Source of the DNA: Haladaptatus pallidirubidus
GTDB taxonomy: Archaea > Halobacteriota > Halobacteria > Halobacteriales > Haladaptataceae
Assembly (NCBI RefSeq): GCF_020700235.1
Contig: NZ_CP085307.1
Span: forward strand, 310,001-374,000
Length of the DNA: 64,000 nt
Direction of reading: 5' to 3'
Below, piece after piece: positions 1 through 8,594 of this stretch; within the stretch, counting starts at the first letter, position 1, and each line of letters starts with the position of its first letter. A program made the position numbers and the translations under genes. Below the pieces are notes generated by a model, which did not search any database, had not been told where the DNA came from, and worked only from the letters and a program-made list of their open reading frames with translations.

Positions 1-627
1 GTGCTCACCGTCAACCAGTACGTCGGCAGTACCGTGACGACCACGATCGATGGGTTCGACGTCGAACTCACCCAGTCGAGTTCGCTGCCCTGGTCCGGAG
101 AGGTCACGCTCACTGTCGACGCCGACGGGCCGGTTCCGATCCGACTTCGGATCCCAGAGTGGGCGACCGACGTCTCCATCTCAGTTGACGGGGAAGACGT
201 TGAGCAGAACGACGACTACGTCGAACTCGACGGCGAGTGGAGCGACGATACGATCGACGTCCACTTCGAACTGGACACTAAACTGATTCGTGCCCACCCC
301 GCAGTAAAGAGCGATGCGGGCCGCGTCGTCGTCGAACGGGGGCCGCTCGTCTACTGTGCTGAGGCAGTCGACAACGACCGACCGATTCATCAATACACAC
401 TCTCTTTGGAAGCCGTAATCGACGAAGAGCACCGTGACGATCTGCTCGATGGAGTGACCGTCCTCCAAGCGGACGCCGAGGTGCCGTCGCTCGACGGGTG
501 GAACGGGTCGCTATACCGCCCGGACGAGGAGACGGACATCCAGTCCGTACAGCTCACGATGGTGCCCTACTACGCGTGGGACAACCGGGAACCCAGCGAG
601 ATGCATGTGTGGACTCGCGTTAAGTAG
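1..627 (+). CDS. GH127-type beta-L-arabinofuranosidase, C-terminal part (cut by window edge)
   Basis: The 208 visible residues match the C-terminal beta-rich region of GH127 (DUF1680) glycoside hydrolases, which remove beta-L-arabinofuranose from plant-type glycans. Recognisable pieces are PVPIRLRIPEWA, the ERGPLVYCAEAVDN stretch around residues 110-124 and the closing VPYYAWDNREPSEMHVW, a usual end for the family. The catalytic barrel lies upstream of the window, so the real start is not seen and position 1 is only the edge. The next gene, 93 bp downstream on the same strand, is a GH51 arabinofuranosidase, which supports a role in arabinan or arabinoxylan use. Family assignment is fairly sure; exact linkage specificity is inferred. 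Confidence 0.85.
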   Translation: MLTVNQYVGSTVTTTIDGFDVELTQSSSLPWSGEVTLTVDADGPVPIRLRIPEWATDVSISVDGEDVEQNDDYVELDGEWSDDTIDVHFELDTKLIRAHPAVKSDAGRVVVERGPLVYCAEAVDNDRPIHQYTLSLEAVIDEEHRDDLLDGVTVLQADAEVPSLDGWNGSLYRPDEETDIQSVQLTMVPYYAWDNREPSEMHVWTRVK

Positions 628-719
628 CAGCCCGACGACGTCGGCGCAGCGCTGATGTGATTTACCAATTTAGGCAAACCAGTTAATTTATATTCTGTCC
701 ACATAATATCGACTATTGT

Positions 720-2219
720 ATGACAGACGCTCGCATTACCGTCCACACAGAGGCGGGTATCGACCGTATCGAACCCGAGCTACACGGCCACTTCTCGGAG
801 CACCTCGGGCGATGTATATACGACGGCATCTGGCACAGCCAAGAGAGTGACGACGAGTGGTTCCGTGAGGATGTCGTCTCGCTGCTCGACGACCTCAATA
901 TGCCCGTCCTGCGCTGGCCCGGCGGCTGTTTCGCCGACGACTACCACTGGGAGGACGGCGTCGGTCCGCGCGAAGAGCGCCCGCGTCGGCGGAACCTCTT
1001 CTGGTCACAGGATCGCTCTGAGACCCCCGAGGAACCGAACACCTTCGGCACTCACGAATTCCTGGACCTGTGCGAACGTATCGGTACGGAACCCTACCTG
1101 GCCACCAACGTCGGCTCCGGTGACCCACAGGAAGCGGCCAACTGGGTCGAGTATACCTGCTACGACGGCGACACCGAGCTCGCCGACCGTCGTCGCGAGA
1201 ACGGTCGCGAGGAGCCATACGAGGTCCGGTACTGGGGACTGGGCAACGAGAACTGGGGCTGTGGTGGCCAGATGACGCCCGAACAGTACGCCCGGGAGTA
1301 CCGCCGGTTCGCGACCTACGTCGGGTCGATGGACAATCTGATGCTTGATCACGACCTCGAGCTGATTGCCTGTGGCTTCCAGAACCACACCTGGAACCGG
1401 CGCTTCATGGAGGAAATCGGGAACACGAACTGGGGCGTCGAGTTTCCCCTTGATCACCTCACGCTCCACCACTATTACGGACGTACGATGTCCGTCGCAG
1501 AGGCCGACGAGGAGAAGTACGACAAGTTCCTTATCGAGGCGCTGGAGATGGACGAACACATCGAGCGCATTGCTGCGGCGATCGACGCTGTGGCGACCAC
1601 CCGCGACATCGGCGTCATCATCGACGAGTGGGGGGCCTGGCACACTGAGGCCGTCGCCGAGAGCGGTCTCGAACAGCCCGGCACTGTCATTGACGCGCTC
1701 TCTGCCGCGGCCGTCCTCGATGTCTTCAACCACCACAGCGACGTCTTGACGATGTCTAACATTGCTCAGACTGTCAACGTACTCCAGTGCCTGGTCGAGA
1801 CAGAGGGCGATGAGGCATGGGCGCGACCAACCTACCGCGTCTTCGATCTTTATGCGCCGCACAAGGGCAACGAGGCAGTTCAGACGTCGATCGACACGCC
1901 CACGCGCGACGTCGACGACAACGAACTGTCGTTAGTTCGCGCCTCCGCCTCCGTCGATGACAAGGGCGAGACCTACATCACAGTGACCAACTTGGACTGC
2001 CGCGGAACCCACACCGTCGAAATCGACATCGAGGGAGCGGCGTCGGCGTCCTCGGACGTCGACGCCGCGGTTCTGTTCGAGGAACAGGACCCCGACCTCA
2101 AAGTCGACGCGAACAACGCCGACGCGTTCGTTGCGGAGGATCTCGACGTTACGGTCGAGAGCGATACCCTGACCGTGGAATTGGAACCCTCTACGGTAGC
2201 TGGCATCTCCGTCCAGTAA
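720..2219 (+). CDS. GH51 alpha-N-arabinofuranosidase
   Basis: A full-length (499 aa) GH51 enzyme that hydrolyses terminal alpha-L-arabinofuranosyl residues with retention. The N-terminal part carries the usual GHFSEHLGRCIYDGIW and LRWPGGCFADDYHWEDG signatures. The acid/base Glu lies in GNENWGCGG (about residue 177) and the nucleophile Glu in VIIDEWGAW (about residue 303). The C-terminal 120 residues form the beta-sandwich. There is no signal peptide, so it probably acts in the cytoplasm on imported oligosaccharides. A TATA-like AT-rich stretch (about 680-700) lies upstream of the ATG. With the GH127 gene it forms an arabinose-release pair. Confidence 0.95.
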   Translation: MTDARITVHTEAGIDRIEPELHGHFSEHLGRCIYDGIWHSQESDDEWFREDVVSLLDDLNMPVLRWPGGCFADDYHWEDGVGPREERPRRRNLFWSQDRSETPEEPNTFGTHEFLDLCERIGTEPYLATNVGSGDPQEAANWVEYTCYDGDTELADRRRENGREEPYEVRYWGLGNENWGCGGQMTPEQYAREYRRFATYVGSMDNLMLDHDLELIACGFQNHTWNRRFMEEIGNTNWGVEFPLDHLTLHHYYGRTMSVAEADEEKYDKFLIEALEMDEHIERIAAAIDAVATTRDIGVIIDEWGAWHTEAVAESGLEQPGTVIDALSAAAVLDVFNHHSDVLTMSNIAQTVNVLQCLVETEGDEAWARPTYRVFDLYAPHKGNEAVQTSIDTPTRDVDDNELSLVRASASVDDKGETYITVTNLDCRGTHTVEIDIEGAASASSDVDAAVLFEEQDPDLKVDANNADAFVAEDLDVTVESDTLTVELEPSTVAGISVQ

Positions 2220-2338
2220 ACGAACCCTCCCTTCTCGACTCCGTTTCGAACAGCTCGCCTCTCACCGGCGTGCTCACGATCCCTCGAGCGCCACTGCCCG
2301 GCCGCCAGGGAAACGCGTAATCTGTCAGTCACCGAGCG

Positions 2339-2788
2339 CTACTTCCTGAGGATATCAGGGAGCACTATCTCGCCGTTGACGCCGACGGTGTCTGCCGTCA
2401 GCGTCGGGAATCCGCCGGTCACGATCGTACTTGCGTATTCCCTCTTCTTCCCGTGGTCTTCGCTCGCGTAGAATTCGAGCGACGTCTCAGATAGATCGTT
2501 CGGAATCGAATTCACACCCGCGAGTACCGTTCCGGCGTCCCTGGGACCGATGTCGGGCGGCAGTTGGAAGAGGTCAGGCTGGTATCGGAGCCCCCACTCA
2601 CTCTGCGTATCGCGGAGCTCCGAGAACATCGACCACGTCTGACCCCCGTTCACGCTACGGTAGATCGGGAAATACGGCTTGTCGTCGTACTCTGGCGGCC
2701 GTCCCCAACTCTCACAGTGTTCGAATGTCGCCAGCAACGTGTCGCGTCCTAAGTCATCGTAGTCCAACCGCGTCACGCGGAGATACAT
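2339..2788 (-). pseudogene. Broken BNR/sialidase-like glycosidase fragment
   Basis: The 149-residue frame contains one Asp-box-like element (SVNGGQTW) and text such as YLRVTRLDYDDLGRDTLLATFEHCE, as seen inside BNR-repeat/sialidase-like haloarchaeal proteins usually two to three times longer. The reading frame stays open upstream of this ATG in phase with coding-like residues (ALTRTGT before the Met), while another frame there also looks coding-like. The C-terminus ends abruptly after EIVLPDILRK. I read it as a remnant truncated at both ends, possibly frameshifted. It lies convergent to the GH51 gene and may once have belonged to the same glycan-use island. Confidence 0.6.
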
Positions 2789-3089
2789 TGTCCCGGTACG
2801 GGTTAGCGCCCACTCTGCTGGCCTGAAGAGGGGATCGCCACGATGCGCCCGTTCTCTGTTTGATTTCGATGTGCGATCAGTGGAATCGGCGGCAGCGTGG
2901 CCCGGTTATGCCGATGCCAGGGTCACTCCGCCCACGATACCGACTGATTTCGATAGGAAGCTTTGCCTGTCTACTGTCTGGTGTTTCCTCTCATCATGTG
3001 GTGTCATGTGTATCACCGTTTTGCTGCCTCCGTACTCGATTATCTGAGCCACAACTGACCGTCCCTCGAGCGGGAGTACTATGGAGTTA

Positions 3090-3851
3090 TTACTCCACGA
3101 CGGTCGCTGAGTTGTCGACCGGGGCGTACCCCAGTTGGCGCTGTGTTTCGGTTATCGAGAGGTATCGCTCCTGGTTGGCAGATACCAGGTTCACCGAGAC
3201 GGGGTTCCGATCTAGCGGCGTCTCGACCGCCTTTCGTATGCCATCCCTACAGTCGTCCGGACTCAACCACATCGCGCGAGCGTATCGTGCAGCTGCTGAG
3301 TCGTCGGCTTGGCGCTCAAGTAATTCTTCCTCCGTCAGAAGCCACCCGATCCGGAGGTTAACGATCTCGAGTCCATGTCGCATCGCGTAGTAATTCCCCA
3401 GCGCCTCGCCAGTGACCTTGCTGACGGCGTAGTACGAATCCGGGCGGTGTGGCGCGTCGGGTCTGACAGCAGTCGCGTTTTCGCGGAGCGTCTCCGGTCG
3501 GCTACGCTGATCAATGTTGTACATCTGATGAATATGGTTCGTGCTTGCGAAGACGACTCGGTCGACGTCGTTCGCTAACGCCGCCTGGTATACATTGTAC
3601 GTCCCGCCGATGTTCGCGGACAGCACGCTTTCCCACTCGGCCTCCGGCGAGGGGTTTCCGGCGAGGTGGACAACTATATCCTGATCCTCAAAAGCCGTCG
3701 TGAGTGCCGCCGGATCTTCCACATCAAGCACGATACTGTCCAGATTGTCGTGCTCGCGATGGGTGACGGGAGTCACATCGTGATCCTGTAGTCCACTGTG
3801 AGCAATTGAACCGACGCTTCCTGCCGCACCGGTGATGGCAATTCGAACCAT
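3090..3851 (-). CDS. NAD-dependent epimerase/dehydratase (extended SDR)
   Basis: A 253-aa extended short-chain dehydrogenase. It opens with a Rossmann dinucleotide-binding loop (ITGAAGSVGS, residues 5-14), has VVHLAGNPSPE near residue 60 and an active-site YYAVSK (YxxxK type) near residue 143. Size and sequence resemble haloarchaeal sugar or uronate dehydrogenases that oxidise aldoses or uronic acids with NAD, so it may process sugars released by the neighbouring glycosidases. That role is inferred from context. The start is the first ATG, with the GxxGxxG loop directly after it. The flanking 140 bp on the 5' side hold no other gene. Confidence 0.85.
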   Translation of the reverse strand: MVRIAITGAAGSVGSIAHSGLQDHDVTPVTHREHDNLDSIVLDVEDPAALTTAFEDQDIVVHLAGNPSPEAEWESVLSANIGGTYNVYQAALANDVDRVVFASTNHIHQMYNIDQRSRPETLRENATAVRPDAPHRPDSYYAVSKVTGEALGNYYAMRHGLEIVNLRIGWLLTEEELLERQADDSAAARYARAMWLSPDDCRDGIRKAVETPLDRNPVSVNLVSANQERYLSITETQRQLGYAPVDNSATVVE

Positions 3852-3994
3852 ATGCTCACGTCACATTGGGGGGAAATATAAAACTAGGAGGAGCCGGCGA
3901 GTACTTTACCTGAAGATAATTTGACTTGCTGCTAACCAGAGGGGGGAACAAGAAGTAGTGTTTTAAGGAGTTCAAATGCTGAATTGTCAACTAT

Positions 3995-4507
3995 CTAATT
4001 ACTTGACTCGCCAAGCGGCATTCCAAAGAGACTCCACTTTACCTTCGTCATCAGACCAGCTTGCACACGTCGCCTCTCACGTTCCTCACGACGCCGTGCT
4101 AACGATTGTTCCTCCTTAGCCCATTTTACTAACTCTTGATTCTCCTCCCGCTGAGAGAGGATTGTGCGCTTCTCATTCTCTAGCCGCTCGACTGTTGTCT
4201 CTAACTTGTCAATCTCATCTTCGTAACGTGAGTGAAGTTTCTTTAGATCATCCTCATGACTGGATTCTATATCATCTAATTCGGTTTGTAAGTCGTCTAC
4301 CTCACGTTCCAACTCGGCTATATTCGACTTGTATTCAGAAAGTAATTCATCTATATTCGCCCCATGTTCGTCACGTAGCGCATCATACTCGAAACCCAAT
4401 GCAAGTACATCACGGATAACATCGGACTTGCTCACACCACGTTCCGTGGCATGTTCTTCGAATGCTTCAACCATCTCTTCTGGCACTCGGGTTGTAATTT
4501 GCTCCAT
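3995..4507 (-). CDS. Ribbon-helix-helix regulator with long coiled coil
   Basis: The N-terminus (MEQITTRVPEEMVEAFEEHA then GVSKSDVIRDVLALGF) is a ribbon-helix-helix DNA-binding domain of the CopG/Arc type. Residues about 50-135 are an uninterrupted heptad-like coiled coil, very rich in E, D, K and L. The tail is basic (RRREERERRRVQAGLMTKVKW). I chose the second ATG because the upstream ATG at 4519 lies inside an 8-bp inverted repeat that looks like this gene's own operator. Such proteins often partner with plasmid-maintenance or toxin genes, but no toxin gene is evident next to it. Function beyond DNA binding is unknown. Confidence 0.8.
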   Translation of the reverse strand: MEQITTRVPEEMVEAFEEHATERGVSKSDVIRDVLALGFEYDALRDEHGANIDELLSEYKSNIAELEREVDDLQTELDDIESSHEDDLKKLHSRYEDEIDKLETTVERLENEKRTILSQREENQELVKWAKEEQSLARRREERERRRVQAGLMTKVKWSLFGMPLGESSN

Positions 4508-4509
4508 TC

Positions 4510-4534
4510 TGTAGTGCATTCACAGAGCACTACA
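4510..4534 (-). promoter_or_regulatory. Inverted repeat at the start of the RHH gene
   Basis: TGTAGTGC and GCACTACA form perfect 8-bp arms separated by 9 nt, ending 2 bp before the chosen start codon of the ribbon-helix-helix gene. RHH proteins bind short inverted repeats and commonly repress themselves, so this is a likely autoregulatory operator. Seen directly as symmetry; function is inferred. Confidence 0.65.
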
Positions 4535-4605
4535 ATCAAATTTGTGCTGTAAGGTGTTAGCCAGGATAAAATAAAAATGGAATGAATGTCGACACGAAGA
4601 TATAC

Positions 4606-4812
4606 CTATCGACACAAACTCAGAAGAATAGGAACTGGCGGCAAGTCCTTCAACACGATCTGATCAGATAGTACAGTTCCACAATGTGATTCAGTCAGAC
4701 GTGCGTCAGCCACGGATACAAAGTTTATACGGTAGTTCTTCTCCAGTCCATGTGCGATCCCAGTTGTAATCGCACGCTCGGAGTTGGGGGGGACGTTTGT
4801 CCCCTGGTGCAA
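4606..4812 (-). CDS. Unrecognised small ORF, possibly part of a mobile-element relic
   Basis: A 68-codon frame beginning MHQGTNVPPNSERAITTGI and containing GLEKNYRINFVSVADARL. I do not recognise the family. Its first codons lie at the end of a roughly 100-bp segment that recurs at 26365-26465, where the equivalent reading frame is different after the GCACCAGGGG core. This suggests that the segment is the 5' region of a mobile or repeated gene and that this ORF is what follows it here. Whether it is translated is uncertain. Confidence 0.3.
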   Translation of the reverse strand: MHQGTNVPPNSERAITTGIAHGLEKNYRINFVSVADARLTESHCGTVLSDQIVLKDLPPVPILLSLCR

Positions 4813-4890
4813 ATGGTTAGTCTAGTATCCTAACCCCGTCGCACACCCCCTACCCAATTTTTCCCTTTCCCCTTGAGTCTGTTTGATGAA
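4790..4890 (-). repeat. About 100-bp segment shared with 26365-26465
   Basis: Read on the minus strand, this stretch has AAGGGGAAAGGG, ATTGGGTAG, GTGTGCGAC, GTTAGGATA and TGCACCAGGGG in the same order and spacing as the plus strand at 26365-26465. Both copies have a dispersed CACTTCCGCTTA repeat on their upstream side. It looks like a duplicated mobile-element end or promoter region. Confidence 0.6.
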
Positions 4891-5003
4891 TGATTAGGTC
4901 GATAAGATGTTGTCTGATTCATTTATATTCTGTATAAACATGACGAAGGCGTGTGGATGAATTTGTGAGTTCACTGGACACGGGGTGTGTTCACTTCGTC
5001 TCT

Positions 5004-5046
5004 ATTAAGCGGAAGTGGATATACTCCCGGTACCCCCACTCAAAAC
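5004..5046 (-). repeat. Dispersed CACTTCCGCTTA repeat, copy 1 (arm type A)
   Basis: On the minus strand this reads a GC-rich arm (GGGGGTACCGGGAGTATAT) followed by the core CCACTTCCGCTTAA. A degenerate opposite-facing copy (CGGGGTGTGTTCACTTCG, about 4980-4999) lies just beside it, so the site may be a head-to-head pair. It is intergenic, between the 4.6-4.8 kb ORF and the UspA gene. Confidence 0.6.
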
Positions 5047-5136
5047 CATGCGCGAACGCTAACCACTTCATTCCACCATCGACACACGTAGTGACTCATC
5101 ATTGAGGGTGAAATGCACAACTCGCACGAAGCCGAT

Positions 5137-5586
5137 TCAGACAAGCGTTATGGAAACAGGTGACTGTCTCATCATTGGCTTCGTAACGTAGTGCAAGAGC
5201 ACCCGAGCAAGGGTTGTTTTCCCTGAATAACCCAAGACGATGTGATCCACGTCGAATTTGTTCCTTGCTTCGCTAATCGCTCGTGTTGGTGACCTGCGTG
5301 TGAACTCGGCTCGTACGTTGAGTCCGTATTCAGTTACTAGTTGCTGATACTCCTCAAGAGCTTGTTTTGCCTCTTGCTCTCGGTTGTCCCTGAATTCGTC
5401 ATCCCAAACTGCTGACTCGGTAACGGATTTTATGACATACGGCTTGAGGACATAGAGAATGATGATTTCAGCGTCGTCAAAATCAGTTGCAGCAACAGCA
5501 AGTGCCTGCTGAGATTGTTCTGAATCGTCTACAGGGACTAGAATGGTTCGTTGCACATTCTGCGTCCGGTTCACTACTGTTGGCAT
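5137..5586 (-). CDS. Universal stress protein (UspA family)
   Basis: A 149-aa single-domain Usp. It has the first strand RTILVPVDDSEQSQQAL, the acidic middle helix with REQEAKQALEEYQQL, and VDHIVLGYSGKTTLARVLL leading to the last strand PVSITLV. The ATP-binding G-x2-G-x9-G-S/T motif seen in MJ0577-type proteins is degenerate here (GYSGKTTLARVLLHYVTK), so nucleotide binding is doubtful. I start at the ATG 17 residues before the first strand rather than 20 codons further upstream. It is divergent from the HTH_10 gene beginning at 5860, which may control it. Confidence 0.85.
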   Translation of the reverse strand: MPTVVNRTQNVQRTILVPVDDSEQSQQALAVAATDFDDAEIIILYVLKPYVIKSVTESAVWDDEFRDNREQEAKQALEEYQQLVTEYGLNVRAEFTRRSPTRAISEARNKFDVDHIVLGYSGKTTLARVLLHYVTKPMMRQSPVSITLV

Positions 5587-5859
5587 TTCTTTGCTCACAG
5601 AAAATAGTCCGAGCCACTCAATATTGGATGGTCGTTCGGTGATCACCGAACCAATTTGCTCGATAACGGTGAGTAGACATTCATCTGTGCTTCAAACTTC
5701 GTGATCAATCACAACACCGGAATTTCGAACCTTCAAGGGTTATACGCCAATTTCGTTGAGGTTGCGTTCTCTAATACTCTAACGCTATGTAGACGCCCAA
5801 ATCGCGAAGTTGATCGGTTGCACGCAATTGATTTGTTCGGTGTGGACCAACATCATCTC

Positions 5860-6591
5860 ATGCGTGAATTCGTCTTTACGATCGAATACGAACGGGGAGC
5901 GGATCCAGTCATGGATGTCTTCATCAAACATCCGAACACGAGAGCTCAGACGATCGCATGTCATGTGTCTGAATACGGATTATGGCGCCTGGATCAAATC
6001 ACCGGCTCTGAGACAGCACTCACACAATTGGACGACATCTTCACCGATCCAGTTCATTGCAACGAGTGCATTGGCCAACGGCACTGCCATACAAACTGGG
6101 ACTACGAAATTCTTATGAAAAGTCCCACATGCCGACTGGTGTATACTCATCGTCCAACTGCAAGTGATTGCTGGTCGATTCCGCACCTCGCAAATTGCTA
6201 TCTCGGTGATGGTCTCATCTGTGATGCAGAACGGCGAAAGAATCGCTATGAATGGCGATTACTCTTGTGTGGTGACGCTTCCGCGAGTGAACTCTATGAG
6301 GCGCTTCAAGATGAACTTCGTGATGGGCTGCGGCTTGGATTCCAGCAGGTTGGTGAGCCGTCCTATTGGATTGACGAAGCAATTACTATTGCTGATCTAC
6401 CACATGAGCAGCGGGCTGCTGTCGAAGCTGCTGTCGAACATGGATATTATCAGACACCACGCGATATTTCGCTCACTGATCTCGCTACGAAAATGGATCT
6501 TCCGTTGTCGACGCTTCAATATCGGCTCCAGCAGGCCGAAGCGTGGATTATTCAGTGTTTCGTGACTCAACCAACAACGAGTGGGCGGTAG
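5860..6591 (+). CDS. HTH_10 (bacterio-opsin-activator type) transcriptional regulator
   Basis: The C-terminal 60 residues are a typical HTH_10 domain: LPHEQRAAVEAAVEHGYYQTPR, then SLTDLATKMDLPLSTLQYRLQQAE with the helix-turn-helix. The N-terminal region of about 180 residues is the sensor-like part common in haloarchaeal Bat paralogues. The frame is open to 5701, but MREFVFTIEYERGADPVMDVF at 5860 is the usual beginning of this protein type, so I start there. The recognition helix (PLSTLQYRLQQ) differs from the other five HTH_10 proteins in the window, suggesting a different target. It is divergent from UspA. Ligand unknown. Confidence 0.88.
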   Translation: MREFVFTIEYERGADPVMDVFIKHPNTRAQTIACHVSEYGLWRLDQITGSETALTQLDDIFTDPVHCNECIGQRHCHTNWDYEILMKSPTCRLVYTHRPTASDCWSIPHLANCYLGDGLICDAERRKNRYEWRLLLCGDASASELYEALQDELRDGLRLGFQQVGEPSYWIDEAITIADLPHEQRAAVEAAVEHGYYQTPRDISLTDLATKMDLPLSTLQYRLQQAEAWIIQCFVTQPTTSGR

Positions 6592-6654
6592 CGCTGTGAT
6601 GATATAGCTGATTTCAATAGGAAGCGATAGCGTCTTCATTGGCTCTTTTTTACT

Positions 6655-6705
6655 CTCTAAGCGGAGGTACAACCACCCCGGGACCCTCGAATCAATCTGT
6701 GCGCA
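6655..6705 (-). repeat. Dispersed CACTTCCGCTTA repeat, copy 2 (arm type A)
   Basis: Minus-strand reading: GCGCACAGATTGATTCGAGG, GTCCCGGGGTGGTTGTACCTCC, then GCTTAGAGA. It matches the arm of copies at 31993 and 33431 closely (CACAGATTGA, GGTCCCGGGGTG) with one change in the core. It lies just after the HTH_10 stop codon. Confidence 0.7.
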
Positions 6706-6767
6706 GTCTGTGCTACAAACTCCTCACCGCTAAAGAACTAAGCGCCCTGACCAAGTACTGATGAGAG

Positions 6768-7034
6768 ATGGATATTGATCGTATTGCGGATCTCTTTTTA
6801 GGAGCGCTGATGATCTTACTTGGTCTAATACCGGCTGGATTCTTCCTCTTCGGATGGATTCCGACCAATCAGTTTGCCAGTGATGTTGGGACTGTGACTC
6901 ACTACTCCCTGCTGAATCACGTTCTCGTTCAACTCGTAGTGAGTCTTTGTGGGCTCGTTCTTGCAGCTGCTGGCGTCTTGACGATCAAATACGGCCGTTC
7001 GGACATAGGGTCCGACACTGCAGATCTCTATTAG
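6768..7034 (+). CDS. Small membrane protein
   Basis: An 88-aa protein with two predicted membrane helices, about residues 10-30 (LFLGALMILLGLIPAGFFLFG) and 50-73 (VLVQLVVSLCGLVLAAAGVLTI), joined by a polar loop. The C-terminal tail is charged. I do not recognise a family. The ATG follows an AGAG-type purine stretch. It stands alone between two repeat copies (6655 and 7353), so it could be the content of a repeat-bounded unit. Function unknown. Confidence 0.6.
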   Translation: MDIDRIADLFLGALMILLGLIPAGFFLFGWIPTNQFASDVGTVTHYSLLNHVLVQLVVSLCGLVLAAAGVLTIKYGRSDIGSDTADLY

Positions 7035-7543
7035 CGACGATACAATGAACACAGAGGCTCTCTACTCTGCAGATGTGGATTCTGCGCTCTAACCTCATGA
7101 GTGGTAGCTCCCTCTGGCACTCTTGAGCCGATTACTGTGCAGTTCGTGGTATATATTGACCGTGCAAACTGGCGGTGATTTCAGTGGTCGAATTTTGCTG
7201 CTCCGAATAATCAGAGGAAAGCAGCCTGATTTCTAGGATTTTGCTCTGTTTCAAGATGCGTGATTGATTTGATAACCGAAGTAGAACGTGCGACAGCGGT
7301 AAGGTCGATTTCTCAAAATTGGTGTTTTTCGATGGTTGACTTCCTGTGGGCAGTATAAGCGGAAGTGCAACCACCCCGGGGGGTTTCAACTCACTCTCTG
7401 TGCGTCGGTTCCTCCGCCAGCCGCGCCGGTTGGCGGCAGCGCGGTCACGACCGCGCGGTCGAAGTCGTAACCAACAGAACACAGTAGGTACCCCACCAGT
7501 GGTGATTAATATCGTTGCGGTCGGCACAAAAGCAGGGCAGTGG
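7035..7543. other. Intergenic stretch with one repeat copy
   Basis: No convincing gene. One long minus-strand frame runs through here into the regulator gene at 7544, but that frame is a shadow inside the regulator and has no recognisable family here. The only clear element is the dispersed repeat copy at 7353-7404. Confidence 0.5.
7353..7404 (-). repeat. Dispersed CACTTCCGCTTATA repeat, copy 3 (arm type A)
   Basis: Minus-strand reading: ACAGAGAGTGAGTTGAAACC, CCCCGGGGTGGTTG, then CACTTCCGCTTATAC. The core is intact. It is in the same orientation as copies 1 and 2, giving three direct repeats spaced about 1.65 and 0.7 kb apart around the UspA/HTH_10 pair and the small membrane gene. Confidence 0.7.
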
Positions 7544-8203
7544 CTACTGCACTTCGTCTTTGTTGACCAACAGTGTGTTTTCGATAAGGCTCCCTGTCGC
7601 GCGGCGGAGGCGCTCACCGACCGCTTGATGGGAGATGTCGAGCTGGGCACCAAGTTCGACCGCATCGGTCTCGCGTGGAATGGTGTAATATCCACGTTCG
7701 TAGGCTTCGACAAGCGTCTCGTGCTGGCTTTCAGTGAGTCCAAATCGGACATGCCGGGCGTTATCGACATCGTACAGCCGGTCGACGTCGAGATCGAGTC
7801 CATGCTTCCTCGCAAAGTCATGGATTGCCGAGACGTCGCTGCGCTCGGGAAATAGCACGCGCAGTGTCCACTCGTCGGTGGCAGCGATCGCCCGTTGGAC
7901 AGTGGCCCCACACTCGATAACCATACGCCCGATAATCCGCGCTTCATCAGCCCACTCGAGCCGATAAAACCGTTCCTCGTCGGTCTCAGTGAGCAACTCG
8001 GCCTGCTTGACACTCGGGTCGGCGTCAAGTATCGCGGTTAGATCTTCCAGTCCCTCACCCGATACCCACACAAACGGCATGACACGCGTCGTGTCGTGGG
8101 CGACGACGCGGTCGATCTCGAATTCGAGGTGCGGGCGACGGCTGAGCGTTTCTCGAAGTGCGAACTGCTCGGCTGGGATGGAGAACTCCGCAATAGTTGT
8201 CAT
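7544..8203 (-). CDS. HTH_10 (Bat-type) transcriptional regulator
   Basis: A 219-aa regulator. The N-terminal 150 residues (MTTIAEFSIPAEQFALRETL onward) are the BAT sensor-type domain found in short haloarchaeal paralogues. The C-terminus is HTH_10: LTESQHETLVEAYERGYYTIPR, then VELGAQLDISHQAVGERLRRA. I start at the ATG beginning MTTIAEF because that is the normal N-terminus of this group; the 36 codons upstream look non-coding. No neighbouring gene faces it, so its target is not evident from context. Confidence 0.9.
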   Translation of the reverse strand: MTTIAEFSIPAEQFALRETLSRRPHLEFEIDRVVAHDTTRVMPFVWVSGEGLEDLTAILDADPSVKQAELLTETDEERFYRLEWADEARIIGRMVIECGATVQRAIAATDEWTLRVLFPERSDVSAIHDFARKHGLDLDVDRLYDVDNARHVRFGLTESQHETLVEAYERGYYTIPRETDAVELGAQLDISHQAVGERLRRATGSLIENTLLVNKDEVQ

Positions 8204-8594
8204 AGATGAATCATGGCACTTGCACTTGAAAGGGCTATCGGAAACAATGCAGGCATTCAGTAGACGCGGCTCAACAGTCGCTCTTCGATCTCTGTGCTCC
8301 GTCGAGACCATGTCAATTCGCCCACGAAATTCTCGTGGGGTGCTATGGCCAGTCGTCTAACAACTTCTTTTCATGGGCGACCATCAAACGAAGGAAGAGC
8401 ACAAAGTCATCGAACAAGAGCATCCCAATGAGGGACGAAATGAAATAGAGTAGAAACCCTGTTCTTCTGAGTCTTCATTAAGCAATATCTTGGAGAAGGA
8501 GATGAACAAGTAGTGTGCGTCATGCGTTAGTTGACTAGCAGGTCTGGGGTAACGCCCAGAACGGTTATTCAGATGGCGTGTGTGCTGATAGCGG
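8204..8594. other. Gene-free stretch
   Basis: About 390 bp between the Bat-type regulator and the HalOD1 gene. I see no convincing frame, repeat copy or RNA gene. Confidence 0.4.

Noticed and set aside
1005..1862. Long minus-strand frame inside the GH51 gene
   Set aside because: It is a GC-rich shadow frame; the plus strand encodes GH51 with both catalytic Glu motifs, and the minus-strand translation has no family features.
7132..8028. 298-codon minus-strand frame overlapping the regulator at 7544
   Set aside because: It is out of phase with a clear HTH_10 protein and is rich in S, R and P, typical of a shifted frame. Its last third has no recognisable family either.
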